Of a DNA stretch of 64,000 nucleotides, positions 11,101 through 26,100 are shown one piece after another. Within the stretch, counting starts at the first letter, position 1; each line of letters starts with the position of its first letter. Made by a program: the position numbers and the translations under genes. Source of the DNA: Antedon mediterranea (Eukaryota > Echinodermata > Crinoidea > Comatulida > Antedonidae); contig NC_092676.1 of the NCBI RefSeq assembly GCF_964355755.1, forward strand, positions 17,096,288-17,160,287, written 5' to 3'. Below the pieces are notes generated by a model. The model was given only the letters and a program-made list of their open reading frames with translations, had not been told where the DNA came from and did not search any database.

Positions 11101-14100
11101 CAAGTTTATTACAGTTCCCACCATCAATTTGTAAACTAACCAGGTTTGAGATCCCAAGAGGACAACAAAATAGAAAGTGCTTGGCATTAGTTCAAAGAAT
11201 ACTGCTCTGAAGTACTGCCCAAATAGTGTTTAGTGTGTGCAAAAAATCCACTGAAGGATATAGGTATATATATATACTGTATATAATTTGAAATTATGAA
11301 GATGAGGAAATCTGTGAGAAAGAGACTCGAACTCGGAGTGCTTGATATGCAGATGTCCTAACCATTAGACCACTGGGGCTTTCATGGTATTGTTCAAACC
11401 TGAATAGATAGCGAACACATTCTAAAACACCCGGTGATGATATATTGAACATTTATAATTAATTTGAAACGCATTTGTGCGAATGAGAAAAAGTCACCCC
11501 AACCGAGGTACGAACCTGGAACCTTCTGCTTGATATGCAGATGTCCTAACCATTAGAACACTGGGGCTTTCATGCTATTGTTCAAACTCGATTGAACAAT
11601 ACCACTCTCGTCATGGTATGGCGGAACAATTTGAAACGAACCTTATGTCCTATTAAAGAAAATGATAGATGTTCTTGTCCTGAGTATCAATCTTATTTTT
11701 GTATTTCTTCAGTTTTGCTTTCCAAATTGTCAATTACTGTATACTGTATGACCAAAAAAAAGATTAAAAAAATCTGTGGGTAATTTTTCGACTAAAACAT
11801 CATCAAAATGGGATGCTCTGAGGTAGTTAAATGTGCAAATTTCCAAAACAGTTGATGGACATACCTGTTATTTCTTATTTTCTGGCATCAAAAACTGGTC
11901 ATTGTATGCTACTGTAATGGTCGAAAAGTCATCAAGAAATGAGCCAATGTCTTTTAAATAAAGGGTAAAAAACCCTTATGTTACAAGACGTATGTTGAAC
12001 TAGCCTGTAAATTCTAAACATTCAATCAATTATTTTGTGTGTAATTTTACATTATGTGAAAACTGCTATACTGTAGGCTACATACAGTGTATAATGTTAT
12101 TGAATATTTAGATTAGAAGAACTCAACAGTCAGTATAAACTGACAACCGGAAATTATTGAAAACAGTTTTTTTTCTGATGTATACATACTGTACATATTA
12201 ACTGATCTGCTACTAAACATAATTTGTATTAAGACACATAGATAGACATTAATAATTACTTGCATTTAAACATATACCTTTACAATACATATTTACTGTA
12301 TACTGTATATACATTTTTTAGGAATGCATACATTTCTTTCTTTCTTTCATTTATTTGGCATCTCAATAAATAACATTAAAAATACATCAATAATATATAA
12401 AATCACCTTAAATATTAATATACATGTACATCAAAAAAGCAAATAAAAATGGCGGGATTAATGAAGTCTGACGATGCACGGGAAAACACATAAAGTCGTT
12501 TAAAGTAAAACAACTTAATTCCAATGTGGTCCCTAAAAAGATAGTAATTATAATTTTAACAAAATAAACATTATAAGACGGGGTTCATAAATATATAAGC
12601 ATATAAGCAAAACATCTGATATAATGGCACAATAATAATTTATCTATGTTTAATTTTGTAATATTGTTTCAATTCAGTTTTAAATTTAGATGTGTTGGAA
12701 ATTTGTTTAATATAGTCAGGAAGGTTATTCCATTCTCTGATTGCATTAAAATAGAACGTATTACATTCTATGCCTTGGACTTTAGGTACAACAAAATTGA
12801 GTTTACTACCACGAGTGAAGTGACCATGTAAGTTATTAACTCTACGAAAGTTTTCGTTTAGGTATGAAGCACTTCTGCCCATAAATATTTTATGAACTTG
12901 GCTAATTTGCAAGAACTTTACTCGATATTTTACATTTAACAATCCATAATCGTCTAATTGATCAGCACCTATATGTCTTCTGGGTTCAACTCCTTTTATG
13001 AGTCTAACCATTTTGTTTTGAGCAATTTGTAGTTTTCTTTGGATAGCTTTACTGGTTCCACAGAACCAAGAAGATGCAGCATAATCAAAAACACATTGGA
13101 TGAGAGCAGAGCATAATAGTTTACGATTCTTACAACTTAGTATCTTACGTTGGCGGTACATAAACTTAAGCCTATTATTAATTTTCTTAATGGTTTTACA
13201 TGCATATTCAGAACACGTTAAATTTTGATCTATTTCAATACCCAGATACTTGACACAATTACTAGTGTTGATATTGTTACCATTTGTTGAGACATTAAAA
13301 TTGTTAACATTTTTAGTTTTTCTCTTAGAACCAAATAGTATACACTCAGTTTTATCCAGGTTAATTGTTAACTTATTGTCTACAAGCCAATCACACAAGG
13401 AGTCTAGTGTTGACCCTAGCTTCTTAGAAATAATATCTGGATTTCTGTGTGAATAAACAATTGCACTGTCATCAGCGTATAGAAGGAGTTTACAATCAGG
13501 ATCAATACAAGTTACCATGTCATTAACAAAACATAAGAACAAAAGGGGTCCAAGGATACTTCCTTGAGGAACCCCGCATGTAACAGTACAAGATTGAGAG
13601 CAATGATCATCAACAGTTACTATTTGCTTTCTTATTGATAAGTAAGATTTGAACCATTCAATAGATCCAATACCCATTAATTTAAGCTTATTACATAAAA
13701 TGTCATGATCTACAGTGTCAAATGCCTTCTTTAAATCGACCAACACCATACCCGAGAAATTTCCCTTAGAAGTTTGGGTTTTAAGGGAATCAACTAAGTC
13801 TATCAAACATGTGTCAGTAGAGAAGGCAGCTCGAAATCCAGATTGATATTTATACAATACGTTGTTTTCAGTAAGGTATTTTTCGATTTGAATAAAAACA
13901 GCCTTCTCTAAAATTTTAGACATTGTACTGAGTATACTTATAGGGCGATAGTTTCCAATATCGGTTCTACTACCTTTTTTATAAAGAGGTATGACCTTGG
14001 CCTTTTTCATGTCTTCTGGGACTGTACTGGTACTAATTGATAAATTAATTATGTAGGTAATGGGAACTTTTAGAATTTCAGCCCCATCTTTTATGAAGCG

Positions 14101-17100
14101 GGGAGGTATCTTATCGACACCCGTGCTTTTTGTCGCATTAAGTTTGTTTAATTCACTATATATAAAGTCTTCGTCCACTGAGTTGAGCATAAAGTTATTG
14201 CCACTAACGGTTCTATAGAAATCCTTAAGTTTGGACGACGTACAGTCATACACATTCTTAGGGGATGGAAGTTTACTGACCAAATTGGCTGCAATAGTAG
14301 TAAAATATTCGTTGAAGCAAGAAGCAATTTTGGCTGGGTCGAAACATTTAGTACCATTGGGCAGGTCAATAACCGTTTTAGCACTATCCTTAGATGTATT
14401 ACTATAGCCTAGACCTTTAAACATTTTCCATAATTTTTTAGGGTTATTTTTATTTTCTTCAGCCTTGTTTAACAAATGATTTGATTTAGCTTTATTTATA
14501 TCACGCTGTATTTTATTTCTTAGTTTGCGAAATTGTATTAATAAGTCGGTATTATTCTTGTTTTTATTATACATATTTAATAATTTATCTCTGGTTTCAA
14601 TGTCTTGTAATATTTCTCTAGTTAACCATGGTTCCGTTCTTTGTTTCATCCTAATGTTTTTAAGGGGGGCAATGGAATCAATAGCAGCCAAAAGTAATGC
14701 ATTAAATTTATACAGAGCTTCATTTACATCTCCGATAGAGGTAACTACTGACCAATCGATATCTATTAGTATGTTTCTAAATTGATCAACGGTATAGTTT
14801 TTTAGTGATCTGATATATACATTTTTATGTCCATTGAACTTAAGTTTAATAGTTTTCCGTGTACAAAATGTCATTAAGTGATCGCTTAGACCTGTTGCGA
14901 TTGTACCCGATTGGCTTATCTTATTCTCATTATTACATAATATATGATCGAGGCATGAAGCAACTGTAGGGCATATCCTAGTTGGTTCAGTTACTTTGTT
15001 ACTTAAACTAAACATACTTAGAATTTGATTATAGCTATTCAATAAAGATGACTTTGTTAAAGTACATATATTAAAATCGCCAACAACAATTAATTCACTG
15101 TCCATTCCAATTTTAGATAACATATTTTCAAACAGAGTTAGAAAGTTCGTTTGCTTTGGTGGTCTGTAACATGTTCCAATTATAATGGGTTTGGTTTTAG
15201 GCAGGATCAGTTCAATCCAAAGTACTTCAGCTTCGTCGGATTCAATATCTGAACGCCGGTTAAACGCGATGTCATCCCTTATATACGTACATACGCCACC
15301 GCCTTTGCGGTCGCGATCTCTTCGTAGAACTGAGTAACCTTCAATTTTAATTTCGTTGTCAGATACCGAATCATCAATCCATGTTTCGCTAATGGAGATA
15401 ATGCCAGCTTTACTTTTATATGCAATATCGCGCAGTTCCAGTAGTTTGGGGATCATTGATCTTGTATTTAAGTGTAGAATGTGTATTCCTTTCTGTTTAA
15501 ACCGCATGAAGTCTTCAGGAGCGACGTTATAATTAAATAATGGGGGTGGCGTTCTTAATCCTATGTCATCGTTATGATTTCCACAGGAATCAAATGGGAG
15601 ATGTTTCCAGCTGCATTCCACGCATACATAATCAAATTCAGTATTGTTGTTTACAATGTACTTGTATCTTTTGGGCGTCATGAAACCATCAGTACACTTT
15701 ATATGAGTCCACTTATTACACTCATCACACGATATGGCTCTGCTTCTGGTAGTGACGCGCCGTTGACATTTACCACAACAATTGTTTGATACAGGTACAT
15801 TCGCTGGTCCAGGATTGGATTCGATGTCACCACACCATAGTAAGCAGATAATTAAAGTTCTACATGCAAGCTGTCTGGGGTTCCGATGAAGATTATAATC
15901 ATAATGCGAGAATTTTTTGGTTGATGTAAATAGGTACGTATAACACTCACCGACTACATTCTGGAAATCTTTCGATGTATGGTTATCCAGATAAATTGAA
16001 GAAGGGCATAACTTATGAATGACTTGTTCATGTTCAAGATGATGGTGTGATCTTTTCAACACCATAACATATAGCGACAGCGCCAGAAAAATACCATTCA
16101 TACTTCCCGCCATATGATGTATCCTTATACACAAATAGAAAGGAAAAGTACACTCACCAATTGTGCTTGCCGAAAACAAAGGCCAGCACGTCCTTGCTCT
16201 GCAGCGGAATGTATCGAGTTATGCGGTAACAAAATGACAATGTGTCCAGGTGGTCATGGAATGCAAGTGAATTCGCTTCGTCACTTGGTTGTTAAAAGTC
16301 AATAGCTAGATTCTTAGTTAGTACCCTTATCCAATGTTCAGCAGGGTTACCAAAACGAAAAACATCACAGATAGGCCTACACAATCAATCGAAATACAGT
16401 TACAGAGTCCAAACTTTCACTGTAAAACTACCGGTATAATACAAACAATCAAAACTAAAAAAATAGCAGGTTAAGATTCGGTAAAACAGCAGGTTAAAAT
16501 TCATAAAAACAGCAGGTTAAAATGCAATAAAAGTTGTTCAGGTATAGCATAAAATAGCGTTAAAATTGTGATAGCGAATTAATTCCAGTCATAACTCAGG
16601 CCGGTTGCAATAGGTCATCGGCATCTACTGTAGTCCCCTTTTACAATCAATGGTGTAGGCGAGAATATTTGAGTTGAAAGCAACTATCGGGGCCTAGCGG
16701 AGCTCGCTCTTAACACGACCGTTCTGGACGAAGTAGGAATTACATTTTGTGTTTCATACTCATCTCATGAGTTTAGCATTACTAGATAAATAATCATTAC
16801 AAATTATATTTTCAAAATCTATTTTGTGCTTAGCTTACCTGGATAAACCGACAATAGCCTTTCTCCTCGAAGAGCGAGATATACCTTGAAAAGTACTCAT
16901 AAACTACCAACATCACTGTTAGTTTGTGTAATTTAAAGTGAAATTTAAAGTGAAATTGTCATTGTGGTATGTTGAGGCATGGTGGTTAGGTTATTTTTGT
17001 AGAGGGTGCTCAAGGAAAACTTGTTGTAACATAGCATACCATCAGGGAGCACAGGCTATTGTTGGTTTATCCAGGTATTAGGTGGCACACCACTCATAGA

Positions 17101-20100
17101 CTACCAAAACCACTGTTGGTTAATGTAATTTTTAAACGTCTTTAAAAATAGATAATCATTCTGAAATAATAAGATGATGGTGATATGTAGACATTTATTA
17201 CAAATGTTTAAAGCATTTACATGTACATCTGTTTCATACCGAGTAGACCTATTCATTACATGATGTCTGTTTCAATAAACATTAACATTTTTAAAAGAGC
17301 AAAGTATTTAAAATGTCATATCAATGGCATGTGCAATGAATAGAAAAACAAATTGTGATATCTAGACAATTTATTGGGTAGAATTTAACACAAATTATAC
17401 AAGTTTTTTAATAGTATATGTTTAATTATAAAATGATGTACAGTAATTCAATTCAACATTTTAAATTTTCAGTATCAATAGTACTATGATAAAACAATAG
17501 AAAACAATACCATTATTAGAGGATCTTGCAAGAATAAATTACTTGTCATGCAAGAGCCATATACGGCCATACTGCGTTGAAACACCGGTTCTCGTCAGAT
17601 TACCGAAGTTAAGCAATGTTGGGCCCGGTTGCGTTCTGGATGGGAGACTGTCTAGAAATAGCGGCGGGTGCTGTATACTGGAGAGTGATGGTGTAATGGT
17701 AATATCGGACTAGCATGGGTTAGGCATGGGTTCGAGGTTATCTGTACCATACTAATTGCATCCTTAGGCAAGATGCTTTACTCTCATTGCCTATGCTTTG
17801 GATGGGATGTAAAGCCGTTGGTCCCATGTATTTACCAGTGCACGTTAAAGAACTAATAGTACACTATTCGAAAAGAGTAGGGGATCGTCTCCCGGTGTGC
17901 TGATCTGGTAGGCGCTGCACTGCTGGCTGCCATGGGTCCGTGGAGGGCCTAATCCAAATTTCCTCACTTTCCAGTTAAGCTTGATGACAAATATAAATAC
18001 CTTTTTGAAAAAAATGTATAATATAAATTTAAAGGTCTAATTCGAATACAATGGTAATAGGCGAATTTTAAGGAACAGTAGTAGACTAGAATGGACAAGT
18101 GCCAGATAGAATTTAACAGAAAACTATAAAAATTGTCAATAATTATGTTACGTATAGAAAAATATGTTTGTGATAACTGGACATTTCAGTGTATAAATCA
18201 TAAAAGAGCAAAGTATTGGAACAGATTTAATTTTAAAAACTATAAAAGACATCGGAAAACAGTGAAACAATAATATAAAAAAAAATAATAATAATTAAAT
18301 GGTACTATCACTGTTATATATTATAGCATTTATATTTTGTTTCATAGAAAAAACATAGCAGACATTTTAATGGATAAATCATAAAAGAGCAAAATATTTG
18401 AATAGACTGCATTTAATTTTAAAAACAATCTAAAAGACACTGGACAACAGTAAAACATTAATTTATAAAAACAAAATAATTAAATTGTACTTAGTATATC
18501 ACTGTTATATAAATATTTAACATTATATTGTGGTTCATAGAAAACCCATAGACAGCATATTGTGATATTTGGACATTTTAATGGATAAATCATAAAAGAG
18601 CAAAGTATTTGAACAGACGGCATTACATTTTAAAAATGATGTAAAAGACACTGGACAACAGTAAAACAATAATATAAAAAATTAAATAATTAAATTTTAC
18701 TGTCACTGTTCTATATTATAGCGTTTATATTTGTTTCATAGAAAAACCATAGACAGCAGATTGTGATATCTGGACATTTTTAGTGGATAGAATTTAACAT
18801 TAATACTGTGTTTAAATGATGTAAAGAACATAATATAGAACAGGTTCATCTGGTGAACAGTGAATAGAATTTAACAATAATATAAAGAGAGATGTGAATG
18901 TGACATCAGGACATTTAAGTGGATAGACATTAGAGTATAAAGAGGAAAATATTTAAATTGTATCTGCAGTTTACATACCACAAATGTGCTGGACATGTAT
19001 TGAGGGTAAAATAAACGTTCCAAGGCATTTATTCAAAAGATAAATATGAATTACCATATTTATTTTTTGGCTATAATAATGGTAACATGATGTATAATCA
19101 AATACTTTCTAGTAAAAGAATATAGCACAAATAGTAAGTGATATAATTTACTGTAAAAAAATGTTTAAAATTACTTGGTAAATTGTAGGTCTTGGAATTC
19201 AATTATTTCTATTACAAAGTGAAATATATGATTGTGTATTCAAGTGGAAAATAAATGTTCCAAGGCATTTATTCAACAGGAAAGATGTTCTATGGAGGAA
19301 GGGATCATTTTTTTAAAGCATGATGTTTATTGGAACAAATATGGTATTAAAGAAAATATTTAAATTGTGTTTTTTAAAAATTATTGTACTCTTAACAATA
19401 AACAGTTGTTTATGACATTAGTGGTTAAAAGTTACAAGTATTCACATGTGTGAATGTCATACTGAGAGTGTCCATTATAACTACATGATGCCTAGTGTAC
19501 ATAATGATTAACATCTTGCACAACTGTAAATGCCCGTGAGGTCAAGTGCATAGTCAGTGTTGTACACCTTATCTGAACAAATGGTAACTGTAATATCATT
19601 AATGAAACATGCTTTGAGAACAACGGTTTTTTCCAATTTAAAAATGAATTCCTTTTAAATAAATGACAGGTGTCGATTCAAAATATATTTCTGTAGTATT
19701 GTATTAGAACCAAGTACATTAATCAAGTATGCTTTTGAACAAATTATTGTTGTTGCCATATCATTGTCATCATCACAGTCATCATCATCATCATTACCAT
19801 CATCACTATTGTCACTATCACCAATATCATGATTTATCATCACTGTCATCATCATCATCACTGTCATCATCATCACCATCACCACCATCATCATCCCTTT
19901 CATCATCATCAATTGCTATCATCATCATCAATTGCCATCATCATCAATTATCATCATCATCATCATCAATTGCCATCATCATTATCATGATCTTCACCAT
20001 CATGATGATCATCATCACCATCATCAACATTATTGTCATTGTCTTTTAAACATCATAGCATTTCCTCCATAACATTATCATTTTGCAAGTGTTATCAGTT

Positions 20101-23100
20101 TCTTCTACACATTTCTAATTAACTTGCTACATGCTCTAACAATTCTGTATTAATTCTGTTTTGCACATTTTTCTTTGTCAATGGAAGATGGTAACAGATT
20201 ATGAGTCATCTAACACATTATGATGAGTATTTGAACCATTCAAGTTGTGCTAGATTTAGAGTTGAAGAGGCAATTTATTTGAAAATCGATGGCTGTGACA
20301 TGGGTTGTTGTAATATCCACCACCCCCCCCCCCCCCCAAGCAACTACCAACTACACAAATTGGATTATGTAATAGGCCTATATAGTTATCACAGTAAACT
20401 AAAATATTTATTGTATTATATTTTAAAATAAATGTTTACTTTTTTGTTAAACCAGTTTCAAGTACTGGTTTTTTAACAAAAAAGTTAACATTTATTTTTG
20501 AATATCCATTTGAAACCAAATGAAATTTGTTGAGGATTATAATATATTATATTATTTACATATCATCAGTATACTCTATCAAAAGCGCGTATCTCCACAA
20601 AACATAATTTTACAGGACATTTTTTTGTTTATATTTTGTGCTTGTAAAATGCATCAGATTCCAGTATAATTTGTAAATAAAAAATAATAATGAATTAATT
20701 TGTGGATTTAAATTCTTCACACTCAAAAATATAGGATTTCTGGGAACAAAACACAACTATGTTCTGTTTTCTGTGACTGTTACTCTAAAAATGTTGCGTT
20801 TTCACTGTAAACTTGACAACGTATTAGTACAACAAGTCATTTTCAGAAAAAAAAAATGGAAAAGTAAAGGTTTGATAGTTATTAGTAAAAATATTGTGTC
20901 ATTGTAAGAGGTGCGGTCTGTCATTTTTTTGAAAACCAAGAAGATTTTAATTTTCTATATACAGTAATAGGCTACTGTAGGAAGTATAGTAGTTGGTAAA
21001 TGTGGTAATAGTCTAGCCATCTCAAGGGTAAACCCATGGGGGGCTGTTGAGGATGGCTGAGGTGTTAACAACCTGGTTAACAGCTGATCCTACAGGATTT
21101 TCATTACAAGGGCACAATAGATACAACAAAACTGAAAGTGGATTTAATTGAAAAGAGCTGTAAAAGTCATTAACTCTTTAACATTCAAGAGGTTAACAGT
21201 TAAGTCAATGCAATGTCGCAATGACATGTTCAATGCATAAAGCATTGCATGCATTTACTTTACTTGAAATATATTGCAATTATGCAACGTTTACATTAAT
21301 AGTTATTTTACTTCTACTCTACTACTGGTTTGAAAATGAAAATATTTTTTAAAAGAATATGTAATTGGTTATCTGCACTAGTTGGATTGTGGTTGTTCTA
21401 AAACTAATTTTTGTTTAGTTTTTCTTTTTTTACCTTATTTTAAAATAGTGTATACATGGACATAGTTGTATTAATAAGAAGATGATTTTTTTTATAAAAT
21501 GAATACAAAAAATGTATGATCCAAGAAAATAGTACTTGTAGTCGCATAAGGAAATGTATTTCACTGTTTTTATTCTTTTATTTGCTTTTTTTTTGTCTTG
21601 TCTTTTAGAAATCTGTTGTGCTGTATAAATCCATGTAATTACTGTATAAAGTGATATCCAATATACATTTTACAGATGGTCTTAACAAAAATTGCATAAC
21701 TTTGCTAATGCAAAAGTACTTTATGAAGGCTGTTTGTATTTGGTTTCCATTTGCTAGGCCCCTTTGATATTAACTATCATTATTAGCAGACAATCACTAC
21801 CTGTATCATCATCAAAACTTGTTTTTAAAGTAAAAAAGGCAATTGGACTACAATATCTATCAACAATTTAGTAATAATAGTATATAGTTACTCACTTTTG
21901 CAATAATATTAGGAAAGTACAGCAAAAGCTATTCTTATAATTTGTTTTTAACTCATTATCTATTTGTAATATTTTAGCACTTAATGGTAATGTCAAAGTT
22001 TTTCTCTTTGATCATTCTGACATGTTTTAATAGGTACATTAAAGTTGTCAGGTATAACTAGTGTTAATATGTTACTCTGAGTTATATCTATAGCTTAACA
22101 GCATTTAACCTGGGTGGCCAAGAGAGGATAATAAATTAATGTCATTTTATTAGGCTCAGGGATTTAAAACAATGTCAAAATTACTTTCAAATCCCATTTA
22201 TAATAGCATTTGAACATAAAGCACGGTGCAGTACTTTGAGATATTAATTGCAAAATATAGATTTTGATTATTGATTGAAACACAGTGTACTACAGTAGCC
22301 ATTTGTAAATTAGTGTCTAGAGAACATTGTGCACTATCTTGGTCTTTTAGCGAGTTTAAGAACAAATTTAGGCTGAATTAATTTTGAAATGATTATTCTA
22401 AACTATGAATTCATTAATATTTTGAGCAGGAAAAAAAAGTACATTTTAACTTGTTTCTTTGTGTACTTGGTATGCGCAAGAACCGAAATGCTTTTTCTGA
22501 AGGTGGTGGAAATAATTTGCATAGGGCAGAAGACATGGATTCCAATTCAGTTCGAACTTAAAGACAATATGCAATAAGCAAAGGAAAAAAAAAAGCTAAT
22601 ATAAAAAAATTTATATAAAATGTTATAAAGTATGATAATTTGCCTTTTATTGTTAATTTCCATTTTAGAAAACATGAAAGTATATACTAGCCATGATGGC
22701 TATTTTTGCTATTATCTTTTTATATGAGTGATGAATATCCAAAATTGATATTAAATATAATTAATAAATAATTGTTGAACATTAACTCATAACATCACAG
22801 GATTCTTCTGATGAAGACACATAAAACGTGTTGAAAATTCAAGGTATGTTGAATTTGTGCTATAAATAAGCTCATTTAAAAACACTTTATATTTTGATAC
22901 CAGTATGTATGAACTTTTATCAAATGATTAATTGTAGTTATAGGAAATAATTTAAACAGTTTAACTGGTTGTATAATCGATGAGGAATTAATTGATTTCC
23001 TCAATGATATGATTGATAAGTTCTTATGGAGACATAAGTCCCTCAATAAGTTGATAGTGTATAACAATAACATAAAAAACAGAGGATAATCGTAATTTAT

Positions 23101-26100
23101 TGCGAAGAAAACATTCATTCCTAGTGCGAACTAAGCCTTAAATAATGTGCCAACAAATTGGGTTGTGGGTATTAAATTTATTATAACATTTTCTTAATTT
23201 ATTTGCTCATAGCAGAAAAAGGCCCAATCAGTATGCCTTGTTAAAGTTTATTTTCTACAATAATTACAACTCATGTACAAAAAATCATACCAAAAAAGTA
23301 TTTGAAATGTTTATGTCTGTGATATCTACATCTCAACAAGAGCACACACAGCGAAAATAGGACTCTAGTTGACAGATGTTTGCATAGATTAAAAAGCCTG
23401 AAGCTAAGCCTAGCCTAAACCCTGGGATAATATTACTGCTTGTGTGAATAGGTTATAAGGGAATCATATTGATATGTACACCTTGCTAAATTACAATCTG
23501 TTGTTACTTCATTCTTCGTTCGCTAGTGTTACTAGCAACTTACCGTAGAACAATATTATACAAATTTTGAATGTTTATGAGTGCAATGGTACAAATAATT
23601 TCATGAGGTAAAATATAAAAAATTTTCATCTTTCAGCGAATGGAATTATTTGTTCCATTGCACGAATATAAAAACATTCATTATTTGTTTTATAACACAC
23701 CTATTTTTAACGAGAGGCATTTCTTCAATTTTGGGCGCAGAGTATAAACAGTTATATTTAATAAAAGCCACGCACTACAGGTTGATCGAATATGATCAGT
23801 TTTGTGTAGCACTTGTGGTTGCTCACTCTCTATCAAATATGAGCATATTTACATCATTATTAGTTGAATAGAATATTTATTGAATATCATATGTGACCCA
23901 CAATTCTTTGATCAAATGACAAGAATCTATTTAGGTGTACTGTATTATAAAAGCTATATTATTTGCCAATGTTTCAAAGGACATAATTCTTTTAACATGG
24001 GAATAACATTCAACAGTCAATAATTGTGCCAAGTGAACACTAATAATTTGTGATAAAAGATGATAAACAAAATATTTACAATATTGGTTTTGTTGTTGTT
24101 GTCATAGAATTCAAGATAAAGTAATGTGAATTATGTGTGGGTTTTGACGACCTTTGGTCAGATTTTAAAGGATCCAAATGACTTCACTATTTTGTATGGG
24201 TGTTTTGGTCTAGAATAATCACCAAGTACTTTCTTTGCTTCTTGTGATATCTTGCATTTTAATTAAACATTTCCAAGTACTGCTTATATTTCCAGTTTGA
24301 ATAAATCCTATCTATACCTACGTCATATCTTTTCCAATTTTAGAATATCTACTGTTCTATTTTTAAATGGCAAACAGCTTCCTACTTTATAGGAGTTATC
24401 AGATATTCTATATTGTTTGGAAAACTTCTAACTCTGTCCATCCAACACTGAACGAATTGAGACTGCTCATGTACTGAGGCACCTTAGCTCTGGTGCCCCT
24501 GGGTTTTGCCATTGAGCGATCATAGCCTGTTATGCCACTGGTTCTGTGCCACTGATATATGGGAATGAAGATTATTATTATTATATAAAATGTTGTTCAG
24601 CTTATGATAAACTTTTGGTTAAATGTATCATTGTAATTACAATAAAAACATTAAAAACGGATTAAGATGCTGACATTTAATCAACATCTTAAGTTTTATG
24701 TTTTAAAAACATCATTATTTTTACGCAACCATGGTCAGAGTATTAATGAGTTTGAAATATGATATAATTATGATATATGGTAGTAATCACATTATAATTA
24801 CAATGAGTTTTTAATGATTTTTATTAGAAATTAAATGAACTATGTGACCTTAACATATAATCAGTAATGATGTACCTCATTAATTTATGATGCCTTTCTT
24901 ATTTTCGAGTTGTAGCTCTCTTCTCGGTGAGAATAGGCTAATTGTCGGTATATCCAGGTAAGCTAGCACTTTAAACTGCAACACCACTTTTTGTTTGTGT
25001 AATTTTTTTCTATCATTTAATAAACATTTTCCTCAATATCAATTTTTGACGGTTTTTGATAATATTATGTTATTCTCCATAAAATTACTCTTCTAGTGAT
25101 ACAAATTAGGGTTAACACAAAGTTCTCTAATTATGCCTAAAACCATTGATCATTTATCAAATATTTGTGTAAAATGTAGGCTTATCTCACAAATAAATAT
25201 TTACATTGGCTAGCATTTCTTTGATATTATAGGATTATGGTTCTATACCTCTGTTTTTCTATAATCAACTAAGTCTAAGCTGTGACAAATCCTGTAAATA
25301 ATCCAAGGACCAGGCTGCAGTTCTTTGTGTAATATTAATCTCCAAATCCATTGAACCCAAAAGACCATACACTGAACCCATACTATGTCGGATACCAAAT
25401 TTAACTTATTTTGATCTGTACTGAAAACTGTGATGCCCCAGATTGACTTACTTGGATCGATACATTTTTACCTGATTTTGCCAATAGAAAGTTGATCCTT
25501 CAACAGAGATGGATCCAAAGGGCATGCTTATTTTGAGGAAAACTATTTTCATAGCATATAGTTATCTTAAGGGTCTGTTTCTCCTGCATCGCGCCGAATA
25601 GGCCTAAACCGCTAAAAAAAAAATATAATTTTTAGGCCGGTTGCAATAACATTATCATGACACCCCAGAGGCTACTATATCTAATCTAGGTAATAAACAT
25701 TTGTATTTTAAAAATCAATGACGGGCACCATTTAATATTGAATTCATGACAATTTTCTGCAAACTTAAAATACATTTTTGGCAAACAATACTTAAAAATT
25801 AAAAGTTTTCCCATCTCAAACTAATTGTTGTCATTGTGGTTTAGGATGAGATAGAGTACAGTAGCACATATTTCTGAAGTTATTTCTTTTTAAATTTAAA
25901 ATCAAGGTACACTAAGGATTTAAATAATGAATATATAATAAAAACTCTATGGCTCTTTTGGACACCTGTGCAGTATTGTACATAATATCATTGTCAAGCC
26001 TACAGTACAGATTTAAGTCAATATTTACTGAGGTGTACTCTGGGTGTACTGATTGTAGGATGTTCCTATCTATGTTTGCTATAGATCATCAAGTGCTTTA

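Larger units (their letters stand above)
17150..19300. repeat. diverged ~200-bp tandem repeat field
   Basis: The module AAATCATAAAAGAGCAAAGTAT recurs near 18194, 18376 and 18587 (spacing 182 and 211), and a related AAAAGAGCAAAGTATTT lies near 17293. Other shared parts are CACTGGACAACAGTAAAACA, TATCACTGTTATAT and CATAGACAGCA..TTGTGATATCTGGACATTT. The SINE at 17556 sits inside the field. Confidence 0.75.

Noticed and set aside
17556-17679. Functional 5S rRNA gene
   Set aside because: Many substitutions, no T-run terminator directly after it, and it continues into a SINE body.
19655-20049. Met/Asp-rich and His/Ser-rich ORFs
   Set aside because: Product of the ATC trinucleotide repeat.
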